From: JBBSEX01 sp038239345
Lineage (GTDB): Bacteria; Acidobacteriota; Terriglobia; Bryobacterales; Bryobacteraceae
DNA length: 64,000 nucleotides
Direction: 5' to 3'
Assembly: GCA_038239345.1 (NCBI GenBank)
Contig: JBBSEX010000015.1
Span: 1-64,000 of the forward strand
Shown: positions 42,014-51,371 of the stretch, one piece after another
Layout: each line of letters begins with the position of its first letter
How positions within the stretch are numbered: position 1 is the first letter of the stretch
Notes under the pieces: generated by a model
Seen by the model: only the letters and a program-made list of their open reading frames with translations
Told to the model about the DNA's origin: nothing
Database searches by the model: none
Made by a program: the position numbers and the translations under genes

Positions 42014-43861
42014 CTAAATCTTGGTTCCCTTCAAGGCAGTATTCACGGCTGTGTTCATCATATTCTCCGCAAGGCCATGCGTCACGTGATCCAACTGTTC
42101 GATCTTCTGGCGGATCAAGGGGTGATCGTCACTATGATAGGCCAGGAGGAGCTCGTTCTTTGCGCGATCAATTGACTGCCGGTCTTCGTCGCTTAAATTG
42201 GAATAGGCGTCGTTCCGCACCGCCTTTTCCAGCGCCAGTAACACCGTATCCGCTTCGACCCGCGATTCCCGTACTTGCCGTTCCTTAAAATCGGATTCGG
42301 CTTTCTCAAACGATTCAAGAATCATTGCTTCCACCTGATCGTCGCTCAGGCCGTAGGAAGGCTTCACATCGACGCTTTGTTCCTTGCCCGTGCGCACGTC
42401 TTTTGCGGTGACATTGAGAATGCCGTTCGCGTCGATCAGAAAGCGTACTTCGATGCGAGCCATGCCGGCGGGCATTGGCGCGATGTCTTTCAAGTCGAAG
42501 CGGGCAAGACTGCGCGAATCCTTCACCAGCTCGCGCTCGCCCTGCAGCACGTGAATCAAAACGTTACGCTGGCCGTCCACCGCGGTTGTGAAACTCTCCG
42601 CGGCGCTGGCGGGAATCGTCGAATTACGATGAATCAGTTTGGAAACGAGACCGCCCATGGTTTCGATGCCGAGTGAGAGCGGTGTCACGTCAAGCAGCAG
42701 CTTATCTTCTACATCGCCCGACAGAATCGCAGCCAGAACCGCGGCGCCAAGAGCGACAACTTCGTCGGGATCCAGTTCCGTATGGGGCTTGGCTCGGAAT
42801 AGATTCTCAACCGCGGTACGGACCAAGGGAATGCGCGTGGATCCGCCGACCAGCACGACTTCATCGATCTGCTCCACAGTGACGCCGGAGTCTTTGATGC
42901 AATCTCGACAGGGGCCCAGCGTGCGGTCGACAATCGGCGTGATCAGTTTGTCGTAGAGTTCGCGCGTGATCTCGCGGGAATAATGTTTGCCTTTGTACTC
43001 GAGAACGATGGCGGTGGAAGGCACGAAAGATAATTTCTCTTTGGCGATGATCACGGCCCGGCGCAGGCGCTGGATGAATTCGTTGTCGGCACTCAGATCT
43101 TCGCCCCACTCACTCTGCGTGTCTTCCATGGCGATGCGCAATAGAAGGTTGTCGATATCGTCGCCCCCCAGATGAGTGTCGCCGTTAGTCGCCAAGACTT
43201 CGAAGATGCCTTCATGCAAGCGGAGGATGGAAATATCGAACGTGCCGCCGCCAAGATCATAGACCGCGACAATCCCCTCTTTGCGTTTATCCAGACCATA
43301 AGCCAAGGCAGCGGCAGTGGGTTCATTTACCAGGCGAAGCACTTCGAGTCCGGCGATGCGGCCGGCATCCTTGGTGGCTTGGCGCTGCGCGTCGTTAAAG
43401 TATGCCGGCACCGTGAGTACGGCTTGCGTCACCGGTTCGCCGAGCGCCACTTCGGCATTCTGTTTTAACTGCCGCAGAACATAAGCGGAAATTTCCGGCG
43501 GCGTAAAGGTCTTATCGCCGAGCGTCAATTTAATGACGGTATCGCTATCGGGCGCGATACGAAATGGGAAGAGCTTTAGTTCTTCCTGCACATCGGCTAC
43601 GCCGCGGCCCATCAGGCGTTTGGCCGAATAAACCGTGCGATCGGGTTGTGTCAGCAGCAGTTCCCGCGCGGCATTGCCGACTATAATTGCTCCGCTGGCG
43701 GAATTCGACACAATACTCGGGACCAGTTTTTCGCCATCGGGGCCGGGGAGAATGCGCGGCCCCGTCAAATCCATATAAGCGACAAGGCTATTCGTAGTGC
43801 CGAGGTCGATGCCAACTACTCGCGATTGAGTATTTCCGAAGTCGATTTGAAAGGTGGACAT
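42014..43861 (-). CDS. hscA: Hsp70-family chaperone HscA
   Basis: HscA helps release Fe-S clusters from IscU. The 615-residue protein has the Hsp70 ATPase fold with [27 protein letters not shown] and [12 protein letters not shown], then the substrate-binding domain ([13 protein letters not shown]) and a short helical lid without the long DnaK tail. Its position between hscB and iscX separates it from DnaK. The IscU encoded upstream retains the LPPVK motif that HscA recognises. Confidence 0.95.
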   Translation of the reverse strand: MSTFQIDFGNTQSRVVGIDLGTTNSLVAYMDLTGPRILPGPDGEKLVPSIVSNSASGAIIVGNAARELLLTQPDRTVYSAKRLMGRGVADVQEELKLFPFRIAPDSDTVIKLTLGDKTFTPPEISAYVLRQLKQNAEVALGEPVTQAVLTVPAYFNDAQRQATKDAGRIAGLEVLRLVNEPTAAALAYGLDKRKEGIVAVYDLGGGTFDISILRLHEGIFEVLATNGDTHLGGDDIDNLLLRIAMEDTQSEWGEDLSADNEFIQRLRRAVIIAKEKLSFVPSTAIVLEYKGKHYSREITRELYDKLITPIVDRTLGPCRDCIKDSGVTVEQIDEVVLVGGSTRIPLVRTAVENLFRAKPHTELDPDEVVALGAAVLAAILSGDVEDKLLLDVTPLSLGIETMGGLVSKLIHRNSTIPASAAESFTTAVDGQRNVLIHVLQGERELVKDSRSLARFDLKDIAPMPAGMARIEVRFLIDANGILNVTAKDVRTGKEQSVDVKPSYGLSDDQVEAMILESFEKAESDFKERQVRESRVEADTVLLALEKAVRNDAYSNLSDEDRQSIDRAKNELLLAYHSDDHPLIRQKIEQLDHVTHGLAENMMNTAVNTALKGTKI

Positions 43862-43881
43862 TAATGATTACCGTACCGGTC

Positions 43882-44496
43882 TCAGGCCGCTAGCGCCTTA
43901 TCCGTTTCGTTTACAAGATTCTGAATGTAGCGGCGGCGATTCAACGCTCCGCGAATCGTGGCCAGAGCTTCCTGCTCTCCGCGGTCGTAGGACGAGAAAA
44001 GCTCGCCGAGTTGCGTGTCGATATCGTTACGTAAACCAAGGAAGCGCTCGCGGGCGCTACTTAGTTGGGGACGTACACTCGAATCGCCATCGCGCAATTC
44101 TTCCAGCGCCATGTTGAACTCGAAAACCTCTTCCAGCAACTCGGGAGGTACATCTTTCGATCGCTGTTCAGTGGCAGCGAATCCATTCCGCTTCAGCATG
44201 TATTCCGCGCGCTGCACCGGATCGCGCAGGGCCCGATAAGCGTCGTTAAGGACCGCCGTGGCCTCAAGCGAATATTCTTGTTCCTGCCCACTTTTTCGCT
44301 GAAATCGATCGGGATGGAGCTGGCGGCTGAGCGCATAAAAACGCCGTTGCAGGTCGTCCAAATCAATGGATAGCGCGGGGTGCAGCTCAAATAGCTGGAA
44401 GTAATCGGATGGCGGCGGTTGGAGAGTATTGCAGGCTGGACAGAATAGCGCTTGCGTGGACGCACCACATTTCCAGCACGTACGCGGAACGGGCAT
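43882..44496 (-). CDS. hscB: Co-chaperone HscB with N-terminal zinc-finger-like module
   Basis: HscB is a J-domain protein that brings IscU to HscA. The 204-residue protein has a J domain with the catalytic HPD in SRQLHPDRF near residue 60, and a C-terminal helical IscU-binding domain. Before it lie cysteines at 7, 10, 19 and 22 (CWKC and CPAC), a likely zinc site. Escherichia coli HscB lacks this, whereas eukaryotic HSC20 has a four-cysteine module in the same place. It overlaps iscA by 1 bp. Confidence 0.93.
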   Translation of the reverse strand: MPVPRTCWKCGASTQALFCPACNTLQPPPSDYFQLFELHPALSIDLDDLQRRFYALSRQLHPDRFQRKSGQEQEYSLEATAVLNDAYRALRDPVQRAEYMLKRNGFAATEQRSKDVPPELLEEVFEFNMALEELRDGDSSVRPQLSSARERFLGLRNDIDTQLGELFSSYDRGEQEALATIRGALNRRRYIQNLVNETDKALAA

Positions 44497-44816
44497 TACG
44501 CGGAAAACGATGTGCCACAGCCGCAGCTTTTTTTGGCGTGCGGATTTTCAAAGACAAAGCCCGATTGCATGATGGAATCTTTCCAATCGAGAGTCATGCC
44601 CTCCAAAAAAACCATGCTCTTGGGATCGATGAAAACTTTCACGTCGTCGAATTCAAAGATCTTATCAGTGGCTCTGGGCTTGACGTCGAATTTGAACTGG
44701 TAGCTCAACCCCGAGCAGCCTCCTCCGAGAACGCCTAAGCGCAAACCACCGACGACGCCTTGCTTGGCGAAGGCATCTCGAATCTTGGAGACCGCTTTGG
44801 GTGTGACTTCAATCAT
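44496..44816 (-). CDS. iscA: A-type Fe-S carrier IscA
   Basis: A 106-residue A-type carrier that accepts clusters or iron and passes them to target proteins. The three conserved cysteines are in GGGCSGLSY near residue 33 and in KSCGCG near the C-terminus. The end matches IscA better than ErpA by context: it lies between iscU and hscB. Confidence 0.95.
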   Translation of the reverse strand: MIEVTPKAVSKIRDAFAKQGVVGGLRLGVLGGGCSGLSYQFKFDVKPRATDKIFEFDDVKVFIDPKSMVFLEGMTLDWKDSIMQSGFVFENPHAKKSCGCGTSFSA

Positions 44817-44821
44817 GCAAC

Positions 44822-45232
44822 CTAGTGGGAAACGGCGGCTACCTGCTTCACGCCCTGCTTCGCCTTGTAATCCGAAATAGCCGCTTTGATGGCATCCTCG
44901 GCAAGCACGGAGCAGTGGATCTTCACCGGCGGCAGGCTGAGCTCATTTACGATATCGGTGTTCTTGATTTCCAATGCCTGGTCCACCGTCTTACCCTTCA
45001 GCCATTCGGTGGCGAGGGAGGAACTAGCGATCGCGCTACCGCAGCCGAACGTCTTAAATTTCGCTTCTTCAATGATGCCGGAAACGGGGTCTACCTTCAC
45101 CTGCAACTTCATCACATCGCCGCACTCGGGTGCGCCCACCATTCCCGTTCCAACGTTAGGGTCAGTCTTGTCGAGAGAACCCACGTTGCGCGGGTTGTCG
45201 TAATGATCGAGAACTTTATTCGAATATGCCAT
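44822..45232 (-). CDS. iscU: Fe-S scaffold IscU
   Basis: The 136-residue scaffold on which clusters are built. The three ligand cysteines are in GAPECGDVMK, FGCGSAIASSS and KIHCSVLAEDA. The HscA recognition motif LPPVK stands just before the last. All features of a working scaffold are present. Five bp separate it from iscA and 53 bp from iscS. Confidence 0.97.
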   Translation of the reverse strand: MAYSNKVLDHYDNPRNVGSLDKTDPNVGTGMVGAPECGDVMKLQVKVDPVSGIIEEAKFKTFGCGSAIASSSLATEWLKGKTVDQALEIKNTDIVNELSLPPVKIHCSVLAEDAIKAAISDYKAKQGVKQVAAVSH

Positions 45233-45285
45233 GTCGTTTCCTTGATTTTAACGCAAAGATCTTACAGCGAGTAGTCGACGAAGCT

Positions 45286-46509
45286 TTAGTGCGCCGCCCA
45301 TTGGACCTTGGAGAGATCGACGCCTTCTTTCGCCATTTCATACAGCGGCGAGAGTTCGCGCAATTTCTTGACGACGTTGATGACCTTGTCGGCCACATAA
45401 TCCACTTCTTCTTCGGTGTTAAAACGGCCGAGTCCGAAGCGAATGGAGGAGTGCGCCAGATCGTCACCCGCACCCAGAGCTTTGAGGACGTAGCTTGGCT
45501 CGAGCGTTGCCGAGGTGCAGGCCGAGCCGCTCGAAACCGCGATGTCATTGATGCCCATAAGCAGCGATTCGCCTTCCACGTAGGCGAAGCTGATATTTAG
45601 ATTATTCGGCAGATGGCTTTCCATCGTGCCGTTGACGTAGACTTCGTCCAATTCCGATTCCAGCTTGCGGCGAAGTTTGTCGCGGAGGAACGTCATGCGC
45701 TTCGATTCTTCGGGCATGTCGTGCATCGCAATTTCACAGGCCGCGCCAAGTCCGACGATGCCAGGAACGTTGAGCGTACCGGAACGCATTCCGCGCTCAT
45801 GCCCACCACCATCGATCTGAGCCGTCAACTGAACGCGAGGATTGCGACGGCGAACGTATAGGGCGCCGACACCCTTCGGGCCATAAATTTTGTGCCCGCT
45901 TAACGAGAGCAGGTCGATATTGTCCTTGATGACGTTAACCGGAACCTTGCCCACCGCCTGGACGGCATCGGTATGAAACAGAACGCCACGTTCCTTGGCA
46001 AGCTTGCCGATCTCGGAGACGTGCTGCACAACACCGATTTCGTTGTTGGCATACATGATACTGATCAGAATCGTTTTGTCGGTGATCGCCGCTTTCAACT
46101 GTTCCAGGTCGATCAGACCGTTCGTCTGCACGGGGAGGTAGGTAACGCGCAGGCCTTCCTTTTCCAACCGCTTGCAGGTGTCCAGTATCGCTTTATGCTC
46201 AGTGGCCGCGGTGATGATGTGATTGCCCTTCTCGGCATACATTTCCGCCACGCCCTTCAGCGCCAGATTATTCGACTCCGTGGCACCGCTGGTAAACACG
46301 ATCTCTTTGGGACTGGCGCCGATCAGGTCAGCGATCTGTTTGCGCGCTTTTTCTACCGCTTCCTCGGCTTGCCACCCGAAGGAATGATTGCGGCTGGCCG
46401 AGTTGCCGAAGATCTCCACGAAATACGGCTTCATTGCTTCAAACACACGCGGGTCCATCGGACTCGTCGCATGATTATCCATGTAAATTGGCAAATTCAT
46501 AGTGGTCAT
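45286..46509 (-). CDS. iscS: Cysteine desulfurase IscS
   Basis: IscS takes sulfur from cysteine, using PLP, and passes it to IscU. The 407-residue protein has [10 protein letters not shown], the PLP lysine in [11 protein letters not shown], and the catalytic cysteine in [16 protein letters not shown] near residue 330. A long flexible loop as in group I desulfurases is present. It overlaps iscR by 4 bp. Confidence 0.97.
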   Translation of the reverse strand: MTTMNLPIYMDNHATSPMDPRVFEAMKPYFVEIFGNSASRNHSFGWQAEEAVEKARKQIADLIGASPKEIVFTSGATESNNLALKGVAEMYAEKGNHIITAATEHKAILDTCKRLEKEGLRVTYLPVQTNGLIDLEQLKAAITDKTILISIMYANNEIGVVQHVSEIGKLAKERGVLFHTDAVQAVGKVPVNVIKDNIDLLSLSGHKIYGPKGVGALYVRRRNPRVQLTAQIDGGGHERGMRSGTLNVPGIVGLGAACEIAMHDMPEESKRMTFLRDKLRRKLESELDEVYVNGTMESHLPNNLNISFAYVEGESLLMGINDIAVSSGSACTSATLEPSYVLKALGAGDDLAHSSIRFGLGRFNTEEEVDYVADKVINVVKKLRELSPLYEMAKEGVDLSKVQWAAH

Positions 46510-46964
46510 TTCCTTACAAGTTCATACAGCCGTGTCACGGGCGGGGGCGGCGGCGACTGAGAATGATCCTGTGTCATATCTGAGATGGTAATGCCTTCCA
46601 AAAGTCGCAAAATTCCTTCATGAACTTTACGCAGTGGCTCGCGTACGGTGCAATGGACAGATTGGTCGCAGTCACCGTGTTCGGTGAAACAGGCGGCCAA
46701 CAAAACCGGTCCATCAATGGCGTGAATTACTTCAAGTGTCGTGATCTCCGCCGCCGGACGCGCTAAACGATACCCGCCATTGGTGCCATATTCCGACCGC
46801 AGGAAGCCACTCTTATTTAACTTCTGCAGGATCTTCGAAAGGAGCGGCAGGGGAATGTGATACGTGTCGGCGATTTCCTTGGCACTGGAAAACTTGCCCT
46901 GCTGTAGCGCCAAGTGCCGTAACGCGATCAATCCGTAGTCCGCTTTTTTAGTAAGATTCAACAT
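46506..46964 (-). CDS. iscR: Rrf2-family Fe-S regulator IscR
   Basis: A 152-residue winged-helix regulator with cysteines at 92, 99 and 105 ([15 protein letters not shown]). The spacing C-x6-C-x5-C is one residue wider than the C-x5-C-x5-C of Escherichia coli IscR. It would bind a [2Fe-2S] cluster and repress the operon when clusters are plentiful. A matching operator lies just upstream. It is first in the operon. Confidence 0.95.
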   Translation of the reverse strand: MLNLTKKADYGLIALRHLALQQGKFSSAKEIADTYHIPLPLLSKILQKLNKSGFLRSEYGTNGGYRLARPAAEITTLEVIHAIDGPVLLAACFTEHGDCDQSVHCTVREPLRKVHEGILRLLEGITISDMTQDHSQSPPPPPVTRLYELVRK

Positions 46965-46980
46965 CCTGAAAACGATTTGA

Positions 46981-47030
46981 GACTAATCCAGTCCTAGTTA
47001 GAGTATGGGCGAAGACCTAAGCGAAGTCAA
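46981..47030 (-). promoter_or_regulatory. isc operon promoter and IscR-type operator
   Basis: On the minus strand TTGACT (47025-47030) and CATACT (47002-47007) are spaced 17 bp, a fair sigma-70 promoter. GACTGGATTAGTC (46981-46993) follows 8 bp after the -10 and matches the GACT-N5-AGTC core of type 1 IscR sites. It would cover the transcription start, so IscR binding should block transcription. Confidence 0.7.
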
Positions 47031-47094
47031 TCGTTTGCAATGATCGTCTGGAGTTTTCCAGAAACAGGCGATCCGCCGCTGTCCACCGGCGAAT

Positions 47095-48894
47095 CTAGCG
47101 CTGATTGGCCTTCAATGTTCGCTTCCGCAGGCGGATCGATTGCGGAGTTACTTCGACGAATTCGTCGTCGCGAATAAACTCAATGGCCTGCTCCAGATTC
47201 AGAAGCCGGGGCGGCACCAGACGGATCGCTTCATCGGCGCTTGAGGCGCGCATATTGGTCAGCTTCTTTTCCTTCACGATGTTGACGTTCAAGTCCGCGT
47301 CGCGGGAATTCTCGCCGACGATCATCCCTTCATAAACTTCCGTTCCCGACTCGATGAACAGCTCGCCCCGTTCCTGGAGATTGAACATTGCATGACCGGT
47401 AGCCTTACCGGCGCGATCGGAGACCAGCGACCCAGTGGGCCGAGTGGCAATCTCACCCTGCCACTCGATATGTGTGTGATACAGGGAATTCATGATCGCC
47501 GTCCCCTTCGTGTCGGTAAGCATCTCACTGCGCAATCCGATCAAGCCTCGCGATGGCACATGGAACTCCAGCCGCACGCGTCCCGAACCGTTGTTCACCA
47601 TCTTCACGATCTTGCCCTTGCGCGTTCCCAACTTTTCAATCACTACTCCGATGAACGCTTCCGGGCAATCGATCACCAGCAGTTCCACCGGTTCGTGAAC
47701 CTTGCCGTCGATCATCTTGGTAAGAATTTCCGGCTTGCCCACCATCAGCTCAAAGCCTTCGCGGCGCATCATTTCGATGATGATCGCCAATTGCAGTTCA
47801 CCCCGGCCCATCACCTTAAAGGCATCGGGGCCGCCCGCCTCTTCCACTCGAATCGAGACGTTGGTCAGCAGCTCTTTGTCCAGCCTGTCGCGGATATTAC
47901 GGGATGTGACGAACTGCCCTTCCCTGCCGGAAAATGGCGACGTATTGATGGTAAATGTCATCGCAATCGTCGGCTCGTCGATCTGGATTTTCGCCAGCGG
48001 GCGCGGATCCTCGGCGCTGGTCAGCGTCTCGCCAATCGTTATTCCCTCCACGCCGGCGATGGCCAGAATATCTCCCGGACGGCCAATCGTTTCGTCCACT
48101 CGCTTCAAACCTTCAAACGAATAAAGCTTGGTGATCTTCGTTTTGTGCAACGAACCATCCAGCTTCACAATGGCGACGTGATCGCCATAATTCAATGTGC
48201 CTTCAAACACGCGGCCGATCGCCAAACGTCCCAGATAATCGCTGTAATCGAGGTTCGCCACCAGCATCTGCAGCGGCGCGTTCGGGTCGCCGACAGGCGC
48301 GGGAGTGTTCGCGATGATCGAATCGAACAACGGACGCAGATCGCTTGATTCATCGGTCGGATCGTTCTTGGCGATGCCTAACTTGCCGTTGGTGTAGATA
48401 ACCGGAAAATCCAACTGATCTTCCGTCGCATCCAGATCGATGAACAGGTCGTAGATTTCGTCTAGCACTTCGGCGATACGGGCATCGGGCCGATCGATTT
48501 TATTGATCACCACAATCTGCGGGAGTTTCGCTTCCAGGGCCTTCATCAACACATAACGAGTCTGCGGCAGCGGGCCTTCACTGGCATCCACCAGCAGCAT
48601 GACCCCATCCACGATTTTCAGCGCCCACTCTACTTCACCGCCGAAATCGCTATGGCCCGGTGTATCGACGATATTGATTTTTATGCCACCATAACGAACC
48701 CCGGTGGTCTTGGCAAGAATTGTGATTCCCCGCTCGCGCTCGAGTTCGTTTGAATCCATCATGCGGTCGGCGGTTTCTTCGTTATCGCGAAAAAGGCCGC
48801 TCTGCTTGAGCATCGCGTCAACCAGCGTGGTTTTGCCGTGATCTACGTGCGCAACGATGGCAATGTTACGAATCGATTGATTTTGAATGGACAT
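47095..48894 (-). CDS. typA: Ribosome-associated GTPase TypA/BipA
   Basis: A 599-residue translational GTPase. G1 [10 protein letters not shown], the switch region [12 protein letters not shown]3 [10 protein letters not shown] and G4 NKIDRPDA are at the expected places, followed by EF-G-like domains and the BipA-specific C-terminal region ([26 protein letters not shown]). It binds ribosomes during stress and assists subunit assembly. The ATG at 48894 is 9 bp after a CATAGT box. Confidence 0.97.
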   Translation of the reverse strand: MSIQNQSIRNIAIVAHVDHGKTTLVDAMLKQSGLFRDNEETADRMMDSNELERERGITILAKTTGVRYGGIKINIVDTPGHSDFGGEVEWALKIVDGVMLLVDASEGPLPQTRYVLMKALEAKLPQIVVINKIDRPDARIAEVLDEIYDLFIDLDATEDQLDFPVIYTNGKLGIAKNDPTDESSDLRPLFDSIIANTPAPVGDPNAPLQMLVANLDYSDYLGRLAIGRVFEGTLNYGDHVAIVKLDGSLHKTKITKLYSFEGLKRVDETIGRPGDILAIAGVEGITIGETLTSAEDPRPLAKIQIDEPTIAMTFTINTSPFSGREGQFVTSRNIRDRLDKELLTNVSIRVEEAGGPDAFKVMGRGELQLAIIIEMMRREGFELMVGKPEILTKMIDGKVHEPVELLVIDCPEAFIGVVIEKLGTRKGKIVKMVNNGSGRVRLEFHVPSRGLIGLRSEMLTDTKGTAIMNSLYHTHIEWQGEIATRPTGSLVSDRAGKATGHAMFNLQERGELFIESGTEVYEGMIVGENSRDADLNVNIVKEKKLTNMRASSADEAIRLVPPRLLNLEQAIEFIRDDEFVEVTPQSIRLRKRTLKANQR

Positions 48895-48903
48895 GCGTAG
48901 TCT

Positions 48904-48909
48904 ACTATG
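48904..48909 (-). promoter_or_regulatory. Probable -10 box of typA
   Basis: CATAGT on the minus strand, 9 bp before the ATG at 48894. The same bases read TACTAT on the plus strand (48902-48907) and may serve the divergent arsA gene. Confidence 0.4.
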
Positions 48910-48958
48910 TTCGCATGCTCAGCCGCAATCCGCGAAACATTCGTGGGAACATGAAGCC

Positions 48959-50149
48959 ATGCGCATCCTTCTATTCAGCGGCAAAGGCGGAGTTGGAAAA
49001 ACCAGTCTTGCCGCCGCCACCGGCTTGCGTTTGGCAAAACAAGGCCTGAAAACGCTGATCATGAGCGTCGACCCCGCCCATAGTCTGGCCGACTCTTTCG
49101 ATCTTCCAGTCGACTTGTTCACTCGCCAAACCGCCGACCCGTACAAGATCAATGAATTGCTTTCCATCCACGAAGTAAACATTCAGCAGGAGATTAAGCG
49201 CCACTGGCAGGAGATCTCGGGCTACGTGGTTTCGGTGTTGCGAGCCACCGGCATCAGCGGCGTGGAAGCCGAAGAACTGGCGATTTTTCCCGGCATGGAA
49301 GAGCTGAGTGCGATGATGTACGTCAATCAATACCGCCGCGAAAGCACTTATGACGTAATCGTTCTCGATTGCGCCCCCACCGCGGAATCATTGCGCTTCG
49401 TCAGCATGCCCACCACGCTCGATTGGTACATCAAGCACATCTTCCCGATGCAGCGCACGGTCATGAAAGCGATCCGTCCGATTGCTAATCGTGTCTCGCC
49501 CGTCGATCTGCCGCCTGATCGCTACTTCGCCAACATGCTGAGTCTGTTTCAGAAGCTGGAGGGGATCGACCAGGTGCTCGACGACCCGAAAATCACCAGC
49601 GTCCGGCTGGTAACGAATCCCGAACGGATGGTTCTGCGCGAGACGCAGCGAGCCTATGTCTATTTCTCCCTGCACGGCCTGACCGTCGATGGAATCCTGG
49701 TAAATCGCGTGCTGCCGGCGGAGATTCAGGATCCGTTCTTCGTGGAATGGCGTAAGTCGCAACAACTGGTGCTGCAGGAAATCGACGAATACTTCGCGCC
49801 CGTTCGCGTTCGCCAAGTTCCGTTATTCGCGCAAGAAGTGATGGGACGCGAGCGTCTGGAAATGCTTGCCGATATTCTCTACCAAGCCGGCGACGATCCA
49901 GCGGCGGTTACGGATCTGCAACGCCCCTTCACATTTGAAAAGCAAGACGGTCACTACAGCGTCAAACTCCATCTGCCGTTCGCCACCAAGGGTGAAATCG
50001 GGCTGTTTAAAAAGGGCGACGAGTTGGTGGTGCAAATTGGCAATCTACGCCGTCATATTGGGCTGCCCACTTCGATGGCGGCGTTGATGCCGGCGGGGGC
50101 TCACCTGGACAACGGCATTCTCACGGTAGAATTAAAAGAGGTGGCGTAA
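48959..50149 (+). CDS. ArsA/Get3-family ATPase with C-terminal HSP20-like domain
   Basis: The 396-residue protein has the deviant P-loop FSGKGGVGKTSLAAA at the start, SVDPAHSLADSF (switch) and a Get3-like core. The last 80 residues (from about PFTFEKQDGHYS) form the HSP20-like domain found in many bacterial ArsA homologues. No metal-binding cysteines of arsenite pumps were seen, and no arsB or arsC is present, so arsenite efflux is unlikely. A chaperone or targeting role is more probable. The ATG at 48959 (MRILLFSGKGG) is preferred to the in-frame start at 48887, which overlaps typA. Confidence 0.9.
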   Translation: MRILLFSGKGGVGKTSLAAATGLRLAKQGLKTLIMSVDPAHSLADSFDLPVDLFTRQTADPYKINELLSIHEVNIQQEIKRHWQEISGYVVSVLRATGISGVEAEELAIFPGMEELSAMMYVNQYRRESTYDVIVLDCAPTAESLRFVSMPTTLDWYIKHIFPMQRTVMKAIRPIANRVSPVDLPPDRYFANMLSLFQKLEGIDQVLDDPKITSVRLVTNPERMVLRETQRAYVYFSLHGLTVDGILVNRVLPAEIQDPFFVEWRKSQQLVLQEIDEYFAPVRVRQVPLFAQEVMGRERLEMLADILYQAGDDPAAVTDLQRPFTFEKQDGHYSVKLHLPFATKGEIGLFKKGDELVVQIGNLRRHIGLPTSMAALMPAGAHLDNGILTVELKEVA

Positions 50150-50389
50150 ATGGACGAACAGAAAACGCAACAAACAACTCAACCCGCGCACGATTGCATT
50201 TTTCCGAAAATCGCCGATGGGGTTAAACAAGCTGTCCGCGAGATGGGCCCTTCCGAGCCGGTCCGCAAACACTTTCGCAATGCCCGCGTGGAAGTGCTGA
50301 AGGGCATCCGGGCGATCATCGATTCACGCATCGATCATCTATCCCGCGATCCTCAATCCACGAAAGGCACGGTGGTCGTCGTCGAATAA
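50150..50389 (+). CDS. Small hypothetical protein
   Basis: A 79-residue protein, basic in its middle (VRKHFRNARVEVLKGIR), with no signal, membrane or metal motif. It starts directly after the arsA stop with GAGGTGG as ribosome site and shares TAATG with the next gene. The tight packing means it is made with the ArsA-type ATPase and the peroxiredoxin. Not recognised. Confidence 0.75.
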   Translation: MDEQKTQQTTQPAHDCIFPKIADGVKQAVREMGPSEPVRKHFRNARVEVLKGIRAIIDSRIDHLSRDPQSTKGTVVVVE

Positions 50390-50856
50390 TGGCGGAACTT
50401 CACGTAGGCGACGCCGCGCCGGATATTCAACTTGAAGACGACCAGGCAAAACCCTTCACGCTATCCAGCTTGCGGGGTAAGCGGGTCGTCTTGTATTTTT
50501 ATCCGAAAGCCGACACGCCGGGTTGCACTAAGGAATCGTGTGAATTTCGAGACGCGTCAGCGAAGTTTTCTAGCGCCGACGCCGTAATTCTTGGCATCTC
50601 GCCCGACAAACCGAGTGCCCAGGCGAAGTTTCGGAGTAAGTTCGAGCTTCCCTTCCCGCTGTTGGCCGACGTCGATCACAAAGTGGCTGAGGCGTTCGGT
50701 GTCTGGAAAGAGAAGAGCATGTACGGCAAGAAATACATGGGTATCGACCGTTCCACATTCGTCATCGGCGCGGATGGAAAAATCGAAAAGATCTTCCTGA
50801 AGGTGAAGCCGGAAGGTCATGCGGCGGAAGTTTTGGAAGGGCTCGTGCAAGCGTAA
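50389..50856 (+). CDS. bcp: Thioredoxin-dependent peroxiredoxin (BCP/PrxQ)
   Basis: A 155-residue peroxiredoxin of the BCP type. The peroxidatic cysteine is in TPGCTKESCEF, with a second cysteine five residues on, as in PrxQ proteins that form an internal disulfide. The family reduces hydroperoxides using thioredoxin. The gene overlaps the convergent deformylase gene by 40 bp. Confidence 0.95.
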   Translation: MAELHVGDAAPDIQLEDDQAKPFTLSSLRGKRVVLYFYPKADTPGCTKESCEFRDASAKFSSADAVILGISPDKPSAQAKFRSKFELPFPLLADVDHKVAEAFGVWKEKSMYGKKYMGIDRSTFVIGADGKIEKIFLKVKPEGHAAEVLEGLVQA

Positions 50857-51368
50857 GGACTGTCGCGCTTAAATTGTTTTTCGAATTCTTCTCTCGATAC
50901 GATCGTCTTTACGTCCGTCATTCGATCCAACGTCAGCACACCATCCAGATGATCGATCTCATGCTGCAACAACTCCGATAAATCGCCTTCCGCGCGCAGT
51001 TCTTGCTGCTGCCCCGATTGATCGTGATATCGAACGTGAATCCAGACGCTGCGCGGCACCTGACAGAAGATACTCAGAAAACTGAGGCAACCGTCCCACA
51101 CCACCATCGTTTCGGCGCTGCGATCCACGATTTCCGGATTAATAAACGGCCACGGACGATCGACGTTCAAAAAGACGATGCGTTGCAGCACGCCGATTTG
51201 CGGGGCGGCGATGGCTCGTCCATAGGTGGTCGCCGCGCGCCAGTGGGCCAGAGTATCTTGCAAATCCGCCACGATGTTCGAAACTTCTATCGCAGCCGGA
51301 TCGGGCAGGCGCGCGCAGATCTTCCGCAACAAAGGATTGCCCAATTGCAATACTTCACGAATCGCCAT
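50817..51368 (-). CDS. Peptide deformylase family protein
   Basis: A 183-residue deformylase. The three motifs are GRAIAAPQIG (usually GxGxAAPQ), DGCLS (usually EGCLS) and HEIDHLDG (the metal-binding HExDH). The metal ligands Cys and both His are intact, so activity is likely, but the Gly-to-Ala and Glu-to-Asp changes mark it as divergent. The last 15 residues are encoded opposite the end of bcp. It follows the SDR gene by 3 bp on the same strand. Confidence 0.88.
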   Translation of the reverse strand: MAIREVLQLGNPLLRKICARLPDPAAIEVSNIVADLQDTLAHWRAATTYGRAIAAPQIGVLQRIVFLNVDRPWPFINPEIVDRSAETMVVWDGCLSFLSIFCQVPRSVWIHVRYHDQSGQQQELRAEGDLSELLQHEIDHLDGVLTLDRMTDVKTIVSREEFEKQFKRDSPYACTSPSKTSAA

Positions 51369-51371
51369 GCA

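Noticed and set aside
47041..47094. Short hairpin (CTGG/CCAG) after typA
   Set aside because: Only 4 bp of stem and no T tract; too weak to call a terminator.
47392..48348. Long plus-strand frame inside typA
   Set aside because: Its translation has no family motif and it lies entirely within a clear TypA coding sequence.
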